A DNA stretch of 64,000 nt from contig NZ_CP108080.1 of NCBI RefSeq assembly GCF_036181745.1, positions 868,001 to 932,000 of the forward strand. The letters are read 5' to 3'. Below the pieces are notes generated by a model. The model was not told the DNA's origin, ran no database searches, and saw nothing but the letters and a program-made list of their open reading frames with translations. Shown one piece after another: positions 52,798 through 60,606 of this stretch; the stretch's first letter is position 1, and each line of letters begins with the position of its first letter. This DNA comes from Streptomyces sp. NBC_00259 (lineage in GTDB: Bacteria > Actinomycetota > Actinomycetes > Streptomycetales > Streptomycetaceae). The translations under genes and the position numbers were made by a program.

Positions 52798-55700
52798 TTT
52801 CCTGCTCCCGTCACGGTGATCTGGCACTCGCGGTCGACGCTGCGCATGGAGTTGAGGGTCTCCCACAGGCCGTAGCGCTGCTCGAAGACCTTGAGGAGGT
52901 TGTGCTGGCCCTTGCCCTGGCTGCGGTAGTAGAGGTCCTTGCCCTCGGCCGCTGCGGTGCCGGCCTGCCGGTACCAGTCGTCCAGGAGGTAACCGAGTTC
53001 CGTTCGTACGTCGGCGCGGACGGCGTCGGCGTCGGCTCCTGTGGCGCCATGCTCGGCGGTCGCGGCTCGCTCGGCGAGAACGTCGGCGATCCGCCCCGCG
53101 TCTTCCTTGTGGTCGGTGATGCGTCCGGCCCGGTTCTCGGCGGCCAGGCCGAGCCGGTGGCGGACCAGGATGACCAGCGCGGCGTGCAGGGCGCGGCGGC
53201 GGGCGGGCAACGACCAGGGTGTGACGCTGGCGGGTTCGACGTAGCGGTAGAGCGCCCGGTGGTAGTCCATGAAGGTCTCGTAGTGGGAGCGGTCGCGCGG
53301 ACGTGTGGCGTTGAAGTAGGTGACGACGAGTCCCGGCACCTTGTGACGGCCGACGCGACTGGTGGCCTGGATGTACTCGGCGGTCGTCTTGGGCTGGCCC
53401 TGCATGAGCATGTACGCGAGCCGCTTCACGTCGACGCCGACGGAGAGCATGTTGGTGCACGGCAGGAAGGACACCGACCGGGGGTCCGTCCAGGGCTTTT
53501 CGAGGCGGTCGAGGAGAATGGGCTGCTCGGCGCGCGGCAGGTTGCTGGTCAGCTCCTGTACATCGCCGTCGCTGAGCGCGCGTACACCGACGCCCTCGTC
53601 GAGGCCGCGGAGCTGGGCGGGGATGTCGTCGCCGGCCGCGGTGACCGTACGGCCGAGCTCGCGCAGGCTGTGGTGGTAGGCGACCAGGGTCCAGTAGTCG
53701 TCGCGGTGTTCCTCGGGGAGCTGGTGGACGCCCTGGAGCATGGCCGCGGTGGTGGCGACGGCGCCTCGGCCGGCGGTGTGGCCCTGTGCCATGACGCCGA
53801 GGTAGAGGCGGCCGGGGCTGCCGGTGTCGGGGACGGCGAAGAAGCTGTCGCGGGCGTCGAGTCCGGACGGCGGGAAGAGCTGGACGTCCTGGTGGTGCAG
53901 GGCGCGGACCTGTTCGGCGGAGCGCCGGATGGTGGCCGTGGCGGCAACGATCTTGGGCGGGCGGCCGTCCGGGCCCGTGCACAGCTCCAGGACGGCCGCC
54001 TCGTAGAGGCCGACCGTGGTGCCGAGCGGTCCGGTGAGCAGGTGCAGCTCGTCCTGGATGATCAGGGACGGGGGCCGGTGGCCGGTGCCCGCGCCGAAGA
54101 GGCGGCCGGAGTCGGGCTCCCAGGCGAGCCGGGCGAACTTGTCGACGGTGCCGAGGACGAACGTGGGCGGATCCTTGTAGAGGTGCTGGTCGACGACGGC
54201 GACGGGCAGGACGTCGTGGAAGGCGCACTCGTCGCGGGTGCAGTGGAAGGCGAACTCGTCCGCCCCGGCCCGGACTCCGTAGTCGGAGCGGACGCTGGAC
54301 TTGGCCGACGGCAGGATGCGGGTGCCGCACCACGGGCAGCGGTCGAGAATGAAGATGTCCTCGGGGTGGCTGGCCTCGCGCTGCTCGTCGAAGGCGGCTT
54401 TGGCCGCCTCGAACTTGTTCGGAGTGGTGGTGTCGCCGACCCACAGGCCGATGGTGATGGGTTCGTCACCGAGGCCGAGTCCGGGTTCGGTGCGGCGGAG
54501 GTGCTCCAGGGCGCAGATCGTGGTGGCGGCGCGCTGGAACTGCTGGGTGGTGAGCAGACTGAGCGTGTAGCGGCTGATCACGGTGGTCCCGCCGCCTTCG
54601 CCGCGGATCCGGCGCAGGGCGATGGTGAAGGCGGCCAGGAGCAGATAGGCCTCGGTCTTGCCACCACCGGTGGGGAACCAGATCAGGTCGGTGGTCTCGC
54701 GGTCCCGGTGGCCGGGATCGGTGACGCCGTCGAGTGCGAGGAGGAAGAAGGCGAGCTGGAAGGGGCGCCAGGTGGCCTCGGGATCGACGGGCGGGTCGAG
54801 GGCCACGGCGTCGGAACGATGCCACCTCTGCCCGGCCTGGTCGGGGGCGGAATGCCGCATCTGGAGCAGCATGGCGCGCTGGGCGATCCGGAAGGCGTCC
54901 AGGAGTTCGGGGCGGTCGGGGTCGCACAGGGTACGCACGCCGGCCTCGATACGGGTGACCGCCTGGCGGACGCGGTCGAGGATCCGCTCCGCGGCCTCGC
55001 GGCCCCAGGGCGGCACCTCGACGGATCGCTGACCGACGTACCAGGCGTGGTACGAGGCGGCGAACTCAGCTAGTTCCTCACGGAGTTGGTCCCTGCCGAC
55101 GGCCGGGTCGGCCAGGTGGGAGATCGTGAGCGCGGGGGCGTCGATCGGGCCGCCGGGCCGGACGGCGGGCACCTCGGCACGCGGCAGGGCCTCACAGGCG
55201 AGGAGTTCGACACCGCCGTCCTCGCCGCGCTCCTCGCGGACGGCGCAGCCGTGGCCGACGGCGTGGGTGACGACGTGCCGGTACTGGAGGCGCAGTTCGC
55301 GTTCCTCGGGATCGCGGCTGGCGAGCCGGACACTGGGATACGGCAGCACGGCGCCGTCGACGGGGCGGACGCTGAGCCGGCACTGGAACAGCATGTCGTC
55401 CCAGTCGGGCGCCTTGTCGTCGGCTCCGTAGTGGTGCTTCTCGTTGACCAGGGCCACGGTGACGAGGGTGCCCGTGCCGTAGGAGCGGCGGGTCACCTGG
55501 ATCTTCGCGCGCTCTTCGAAGACGGGTACCTCCTCACGGTCGGGGCCGATCGTGTGGGTCTCGGGCTTGAGGGGGACGCGCTGCCAGCGCCGCCCGCGCC
55601 CGGGTTCGTTGCGCTGCGTCTCGTAGCGGGCGGCGGCACAGGTGACCTCCACGTCCACGGCATCGGTGTAGAAGCTGATACCGAGCGACGCGGGCAGCCA

Positions 55701-55943
55701 GCTGTTGGTCTCGGGCACGGGGTCGGTGGCCGGGTCCACGTCGGGGGCGTCCTGCTCGGCGCCGGGTGCCTCGAGGGCGTCGGCGGCGAGGGCGAGCCGG
55801 CGCTGCCGGTCCGCCTGCTGCGGATAGAGCGTGCCCATCAGGTACTGCCGGTCCGGCGGTGCGTCGAGCACCTCGTCGTCAGGGCCGACGGGCCCGACGA
55901 GCTGGCGGGTGAGGTAGTCGACCAGCTCCTGGCGCGGGTCCAT
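52794..55943 (-). CDS. drmA: DrmA, SF2 helicase of DISARM
   Basis: 1049 aa. Walker A FPTGGGKT (423-430), DELH at 631-634, ATATI, and the DrmA-like motif VI region QATSRVGR (859-866) are intact. CPWC (536-539) with Cys568 and Cys573 may bind zinc. The C-terminus LNSMRSVDRECQI is also DrmA-like. With DrmB it should translocate on invading DNA. The ATG at 55943 follows GAAGGAC; the stop overlaps drmB. The gap to the sigma-like frame upstream is only 17 bases if that frame continues to 55961. Confidence 0.9.
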   Translation of the reverse strand: MDPRQELVDYLTRQLVGPVGPDDEVLDAPPDRQYLMGTLYPQQADRQRRLALAADALEAPGAEQDAPDVDPATDPVPETNSWLPASLGISFYTDAVDVEVTCAAARYETQRNEPGRGRRWQRVPLKPETHTIGPDREEVPVFEERAKIQVTRRSYGTGTLVTVALVNEKHHYGADDKAPDWDDMLFQCRLSVRPVDGAVLPYPSVRLASRDPEERELRLQYRHVVTHAVGHGCAVREERGEDGGVELLACEALPRAEVPAVRPGGPIDAPALTISHLADPAVGRDQLREELAEFAASYHAWYVGQRSVEVPPWGREAAERILDRVRQAVTRIEAGVRTLCDPDRPELLDAFRIAQRAMLLQMRHSAPDQAGQRWHRSDAVALDPPVDPEATWRPFQLAFFLLALDGVTDPGHRDRETTDLIWFPTGGGKTEAYLLLAAFTIALRRIRGEGGGTTVISRYTLSLLTTQQFQRAATTICALEHLRRTEPGLGLGDEPITIGLWVGDTTTPNKFEAAKAAFDEQREASHPEDIFILDRCPWCGTRILPSAKSSVRSDYGVRAGADEFAFHCTRDECAFHDVLPVAVVDQHLYKDPPTFVLGTVDKFARLAWEPDSGRLFGAGTGHRPPSLIIQDELHLLTGPLGTTVGLYEAAVLELCTGPDGRPPKIVAATATIRRSAEQVRALHHQDVQLFPPSGLDARDSFFAVPDTGSPGRLYLGVMAQGHTAGRGAVATTAAMLQGVHQLPEEHRDDYWTLVAYHHSLRELGRTVTAAGDDIPAQLRGLDEGVGVRALSDGDVQELTSNLPRAEQPILLDRLEKPWTDPRSVSFLPCTNMLSVGVDVKRLAYMLMQGQPKTTAEYIQATSRVGRHKVPGLVVTYFNATRPRDRSHYETFMDYHRALYRYVEPASVTPWSLPARRRALHAALVILVRHRLGLAAENRAGRITDHKEDAGRIADVLAERAATAEHGATGADADAVRADVRTELGYLLDDWYRQAGTAAAEGKDLYYRSQGKGQHNLLKVFEQRYGLWETLNSMRSVDRECQITVTGAGK

Positions 55944-56069
55944 GTGCGGGGTCCTTCGGATCAGGGTCGGGTCACGGGAGGGGGCGGCAGTGACTCCGTC
56001 GGAATCAGCGGGGTCAGGACATCAGCGAACGACGACAGGTCCGGGCGGTCGGCTAGGCCGGGGATAAGG

Positions 56070-57320
56070 TCACCGAACGCGGGGTCGTCGCCGACGAGCC
56101 CTCCCGGCGGGCTGTCTGATCCTGCGCACCTCCTCCACTTCGGCGAAGGTGAGACCACTGGCGTAGGCCACGTTGTCGACCGTCGTGGCACGGCCCTCGC
56201 TCGAGAGCTCGCGCTCGGCCTTGGCGACCTTGCCGATGTTCGCGCGGACGTCCGCGGGGAGTCGGACCCGGGGGCCTTCGTCAGCGACGGCCCGGATGAT
56301 GGCGTGCTGTATGCACGAAGTCGCATAGGTCGAGAACTTGTTGCCCCTGGAGGCATCGAATCTGCGGACCGCGCTCAGCAGTCCGATGCTTCCGTGCTGG
56401 ACGAGGTCCTCGATGTCCAGTCCGCGCCCTTGGTAGCCCTGCGCGATCTTCCGCACGAGCCGCTGGTTGTGCAGCACCAGGCACTCGTAAGCGCGCCGCC
56501 GCTCGCTGTCGCGGGGCAGCGCCGCGATCTCGTCCTCCGGAACATCGCGGGCGAGGAGGCCGGTACCGCCACGTAGGAGAAGGGCGAGGCCGACTTCCTC
56601 GTCCGCCTTCAGCACCACACTGGCTGCGTCCGAGCGCCACCGGTCTTCCTCCAGGACGGCTCGGGCGGCGCGAACGGCGTCGGCGAGTCCGGCGTCCTCG
56701 GCAGGGGAAGCAACAAGGACATGCGTCCTGCCGATCGGAGGCTTCACGGGTGCGGACCGGAACGTCGTAGCCGGAGCGGGCGCGACGGAGCGGACGTCAC
56801 GACGCTCCCCTGGTTCTGCTCGCCCGCGGGGCGTTCCAGGTCGAGTGATCGGGAAGTCGGCGGTCAGCTCGCGTGCTTCGCCAGGGCTCAGCCCGTGGAG
56901 CCGCACCACACCATCGTGGGCGAGCCTGCTGACAGTACCGTTGACGGCGGCGTAGCGGGCCAGCATGCGCCGGGCTTGGGCCAGGCGTCTGGCTGCCTCG
57001 GTTCCGGTCGACCCGGGTTCAGCGGAGGGGGCCGGCGGGGCGGACACCTTCGACGGCGGGGGCGCAATCGGCACCTCAAGATCGGTGACGGGCGCGGGGC
57101 GCGGGTTCACCCGTCCCGGGCTCGGCTTCACGTGAATGCCGGCAACGGCCAGCTTGTTACGAAGCTTTCCCCGCTGTTCGTCGGTCCTCAGCCCGAGTCT
57201 GTCCGCCTCCTGAGCGAAGGCCCGCTGACTGACAACGCCCGCGCGAGAGGCGCAGTCCTTCAGCCTCTCGATGACAGACGGCAACTCCGCCTCTATCAAG
57301 CGCCGTTCGACCTCGGTCAC
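56070..57320 (-). CDS. Sigma-70-like factor with regions 1.1-3, apparent frameshift, no region 4
   Basis: 416 aa as read. Residues 10-66 resemble sigma region 1.1, then a long proline-rich spacer, then ADEEVGLALLLRGG (region 1.2), RLVRKIAQGYQGRGLDIEDL and KFSTYATSCIQHAIIRAV (region 2), and region 3 to EVEEVRRI. After that the frame ends in RQPAGRARRRR, but one base away it continues as DSPPGGLVGDDPAFGDLIPG to a stop at 55961, exactly like the linker after region 3 in RpoD relatives. An extra A near 56117-56121 would explain it. Region 4 (-35 binding) is absent either way. The GTG at 57320 follows GGGGGAG. It heads the drmA/drmB operon. Confidence 0.75.
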   Translation of the reverse strand: MTEVERRLIEAELPSVIERLKDCASRAGVVSQRAFAQEADRLGLRTDEQRGKLRNKLAVAGIHVKPSPGRVNPRPAPVTDLEVPIAPPPSKVSAPPAPSAEPGSTGTEAARRLAQARRMLARYAAVNGTVSRLAHDGVVRLHGLSPGEARELTADFPITRPGTPRGRAEPGERRDVRSVAPAPATTFRSAPVKPPIGRTHVLVASPAEDAGLADAVRAARAVLEEDRWRSDAASVVLKADEEVGLALLLRGGTGLLARDVPEDEIAALPRDSERRRAYECLVLHNQRLVRKIAQGYQGRGLDIEDLVQHGSIGLLSAVRRFDASRGNKFSTYATSCIQHAIIRAVADEGPRVRLPADVRANIGKVAKAERELSSEGRATTVDNVAYASGLTFAEVEEVRRIRQPAGRARRRRPRVR

Positions 57321-57431
57321 CGGCTCCCCCTCATGCCGCCGCTCCGACCAGCCCGCCGGAGACTTCCATACTTTACGACCGGAGTAGTCACTTCCTCAAC
57401 ATATTCTGTGCATACGTTTACTTGTACTCCT

Positions 57432-57460
57432 AGTCTTTTGACAGTGTCAACAGGTAAGAT
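57432..57460. promoter_or_regulatory. Divergent promoter/operator between sigma-drmAB and McrBC operons
   Basis: TTGACAGTGTCAA (57438-57450) is a perfect 13-bp palindrome and part of a 15-mer found with one change at 30722-30736. On the + strand a TAAGAT -10 (57455-57460) follows directly. On the minus strand TTGACA is followed after 18 bases by TACAAG, a good promoter for the sigma-drmAB operon. The surrounding 57360-57460 region is AT-rich for this genome. One operator thus sits in both divergent promoters. Confidence 0.65.
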
Positions 57461-57502
57461 GGCGGCGTTCGCGAAGGCCTCGCCCCACCCGGAAGGTCGC
57501 CC

Positions 57503-59326
57503 ATGTCCCAGCCCGAACGCCTCCCCGGCACAACCGAGTTCCGCATCAAACTGCCCAAGGGCGGCGAGGCGCGCGGGTACCTGCTCTCCGAGTTCGGCGG
57601 TAACGGCACGCACAAGTTCCTCCTGCTGGAGGGGTCGTCGGTGGCCGCCGACGCCTGGCCCGGACTCGGTGACCACGCCCGCCGGAACCGCGCGGACCTG
57701 CGGGCGGACGGCGGTCTCATCAACGCTCCCGCCGATCCCGGAGCGCCGCGGCTGGAGCGTCACTGGCTGGCGACTCGCGACATCGAGTGCAACTCGTCGT
57801 CGGCCGCCGCCTCGCTCGTCTACGGCTACGACGCCTCCGGCCCGGAGTCCTGGCGCACCGCGGAGGGTCATCCGCTCGCCGACTACCTGTCCACCGGCTG
57901 GCGTGCCCCGCGCAAGGCGTGGCTGGTGCGCGGCTCCAACGTCTCGGGGCACAACCTGGTGCGGCAACTGTGGCTGCCGGAGGGGATCGTCTCCCTCGCG
58001 GGCACGCATCTGCCGCCCATGGAGGAAGCCGAACCGACCAAGAGCGCGCTGCGCCGCTTCGTGGAGGAGGGCTACGAGGGGGCGGCGTCGTACAACCAGA
58101 AGCGGGGGCTCGTCGACGAACTGCACGCGTTCCTGACCCAGATGCGCATCGGTGACACCATCGCCACCATCGGCGACGGCCGGCTGCACCTCGGCCGGAT
58201 CACCGGGGAGTCCGTACAGACCGCGTCGCCCGGCGGATTGTCCAACCTCCGCAGGACCGTCTCCTGGCTGCCGCAGAGCCATGCCTATGAGGAACTGCCG
58301 GAGGAGGTCCAGCAGAAGCTGTCCGTACAGCACGACGTCGTCGACCTGACCGGTGTGCTGGACGCACTCGACGGGCTCACAGGAGAGACGGTCCTCACGG
58401 CCCCGAGAGCAACCGGTGACACCGGCGGGCACGCCACCGCGGAACGGCCGGCGCAACGTGAGCTGTCCCTTCCCCAGGTCACCGAGGAACTCGTCGCCGA
58501 CCTCCTGGTCCACGACCGCGCGTGGCTGGAGGAGATGCGCGAGCTCCTCATCGACGAGCGGCAGTTGGTGTTCTACGGCCCTCCGGGCACCGGCAAGACC
58601 TATCTGGCCATGAAACTGGCCGAATACTTCGGTGGCGGTCCGGAGCAGGTCAAGATCGTGCAGTTCCATCCCTCCTACGCCTACGAGGACTTCTTCGAAG
58701 GGTTCCGGCCGGTGGAGGATGCCGAGACCCGGGAGGTGGCCTTCCGGCTGACAGCGGGCCCCCTGCGCGAACTCGCGGACCTCGCCTCTCGCGAAGGCAA
58801 CCGGCACATCCCGCACTTCCTGATCATCGACGAGATCAACCGCGCCAATCTGGCGAAGGTCTTCGGCGAGCTGTACTTCCTCCTGGAGTACCGGACGCGG
58901 TCCGTCCGTCTCACGTACTCCGGAGACGACTTCGCCTTGCCGCCCAACCTCTTCGTCATCGGCACGATGAACACCGCCGACCGGTCGATCGCCCTCGTGG
59001 ACGCCGCGATGCGGCGCCGTTTCGCGTTCGTGGAGCTGTCCCCGCGCGCCGAGCCGACCGCCGGGCTGCTCGCGCGCTGGCTGAAGCGCGACGGCAGGGA
59101 CCCGGAGCCCGCTCGTCTCCTCGATGCCCTCAACGCCCTGATCGATGACGCCGACTTCGCCATCGGTCCGTCGTACCTGATGAAGCCGGGCGTGTACCGC
59201 GACGGCGGCCTCGAACGGACCTGGCGCACGAAGATCCTCCCACTGCTGGAGGAGCACCACTACGGCGAGGGCCTCGACATCGCCGCCCGCTACGGCCTCG
59301 ACTCCCTGCGCGAGCAGCACCCGTGA
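57503..59326 (+). CDS. mcrB: McrB-like AAA+ ATPase with DUF4357-like and PUA-like N-terminal domains
   Basis: 607 aa. Walker A GPPGTGKT (359-366), the McrB signature DEINRAN (443-449) and GTMNTADRS (487-495) mark the motor of a type IV restriction enzyme that translocates on modified DNA. The N-terminus differs from E. coli McrB: residues 12-75 look like DUF4357 (KFLLLEGSSV) and 135-258 like a PUA/EVE-type reader (AWLVRGSNVSG, IATIGDGRLHLGRITG), so it may read a base change. GGAAGG precedes the ATG at 57503. Its TGA overlaps mcrC. Confidence 0.88.
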   Translation: MSQPERLPGTTEFRIKLPKGGEARGYLLSEFGGNGTHKFLLLEGSSVAADAWPGLGDHARRNRADLRADGGLINAPADPGAPRLERHWLATRDIECNSSSAAASLVYGYDASGPESWRTAEGHPLADYLSTGWRAPRKAWLVRGSNVSGHNLVRQLWLPEGIVSLAGTHLPPMEEAEPTKSALRRFVEEGYEGAASYNQKRGLVDELHAFLTQMRIGDTIATIGDGRLHLGRITGESVQTASPGGLSNLRRTVSWLPQSHAYEELPEEVQQKLSVQHDVVDLTGVLDALDGLTGETVLTAPRATGDTGGHATAERPAQRELSLPQVTEELVADLLVHDRAWLEEMRELLIDERQLVFYGPPGTGKTYLAMKLAEYFGGGPEQVKIVQFHPSYAYEDFFEGFRPVEDAETREVAFRLTAGPLRELADLASREGNRHIPHFLIIDEINRANLAKVFGELYFLLEYRTRSVRLTYSGDDFALPPNLFVIGTMNTADRSIALVDAAMRRRFAFVELSPRAEPTAGLLARWLKRDGRDPEPARLLDALNALIDDADFAIGPSYLMKPGVYRDGGLERTWRTKILPLLEEHHYGEGLDIAARYGLDSLREQHP

Positions 59327-60570
59327 CTGCGCCCGACGTCTCGCTGCGCGAATACGGGCCCGCCGTCTCCGTCGCGCTGAGCGCCGAGGCCGGGCGGGCC
59401 CTGGCCGCCTCCGGCATCCTGCAGAGCGCAACCCCCGATCCCTGCCGGAGCGGGCACTGGCTCCTGCGTGCCGGCAGCCGGGTCGGCGCCGTACGCACAC
59501 CCGGCGGTCCCGTCGTGCGGATCACACCCAAGACCCCCGTGAGTCGGCTGTTCTTCCTTCTCGGGTTCAGCCTCGATCCTGCACGTGCCTGGCGCGACAG
59601 CCGGGAAGGCACCGTCGACACCGGAGCGTACGACGACGTCGTGCCCGCACTCGCTCACACCGTGGAGCGACAGATCGACGCGGCACTGCGGCGGGGCTCC
59701 CTCCAGGGCTACCAGGAAGTGGAGGAGTCCGCGCTGGTCGTGCGCGGGCGGCTGCGCGAGGCCGAGCAGATCCGGCGGCACTTCGGCCGCACACCACCCG
59801 TGGAGATCGCCTACGACGCGTACACCGCCGACACCGCCGAGAACCGCATCCTGCGCGCCGCCACCGAGCGGTTGCTGCGGCTGCCGGGCGTTCCCGGTCC
59901 CGTCCGACGGCGTCTCGCCCATCAGCGCGCACGTCTCGCCGAAGCGCTGCCACTGGTACGGGGGCAGGAACTGCCGCGTTGGCATCCGTCACGCCTGAAC
60001 TCCCGCTACCAGCCCGCGCTGCGGCTCGCCGAGGCCGTCCTGCGGGGCACCTCACCGGAACACCGGCCAGCCGGTTCCGAACCACTCACCGTCGACGGCT
60101 TCCTGCTCGACATGAACAAGTTGTTCGAGGACTTCGTCACGGTCGCCCTGCGTGAGGCCCTTCGAGAGCACGGCCTGGTCTCCCGCCTTCAGGACCCACA
60201 CCACCTCGACGCCGCGGGTCTCGTGCGGATACGCCCTGATCTTGTCGTCCGCACCGGCGACGGCCGCATTCCACTCGCCGTTGTCGACGCCAAGTACAAG
60301 GTCGAGAAGGCCGACGGACTCCTCAACGCCGACCTGTATCAGGCGCTGGCTTACGCCACCGTGCTCTCTCTGCCCGAGGCGCATCTGGTGTACGCCGCGG
60401 GACGGCAGCCCGAGCGCTTCCATGAGGTGCGCGGAACGACGGCAGGGCCGGGCGGACGAGGAGTGCGGCTGTACCGGCACAGCCTCGATCTGTCCCGCGA
60501 GCCCGGACAGCTCCTGTCGACTCTGAAGGAGATCGCCGGACGGCTGGCCGGGGCCACCCCACATCCATGA
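59323..60570 (+). CDS. mcrC: McrC-like nuclease subunit
   Basis: 415 aa. The PD-(D/E)xK site is seen as RPDLVVRTG followed by VVDAKYK, in the normal C-terminal place. The N-terminal beta-rich half (VVRITPKTPVSRLFFLLGF) binds the McrB ring. The GTG start overlaps the mcrB stop (GTGA), as expected for a pair made in fixed ratio. Together they should cut foreign DNA that carries the modification read by McrB. Confidence 0.88.
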   Translation: MTAPDVSLREYGPAVSVALSAEAGRALAASGILQSATPDPCRSGHWLLRAGSRVGAVRTPGGPVVRITPKTPVSRLFFLLGFSLDPARAWRDSREGTVDTGAYDDVVPALAHTVERQIDAALRRGSLQGYQEVEESALVVRGRLREAEQIRRHFGRTPPVEIAYDAYTADTAENRILRAATERLLRLPGVPGPVRRRLAHQRARLAEALPLVRGQELPRWHPSRLNSRYQPALRLAEAVLRGTSPEHRPAGSEPLTVDGFLLDMNKLFEDFVTVALREALREHGLVSRLQDPHHLDAAGLVRIRPDLVVRTGDGRIPLAVVDAKYKVEKADGLLNADLYQALAYATVLSLPEAHLVYAAGRQPERFHEVRGTTAGPGGRGVRLYRHSLDLSREPGQLLSTLKEIAGRLAGATPHP

Positions 60571-60606
60571 CCATGGAACACCGTCAGGCAGAAAGGAAGG
60601 GACCTC

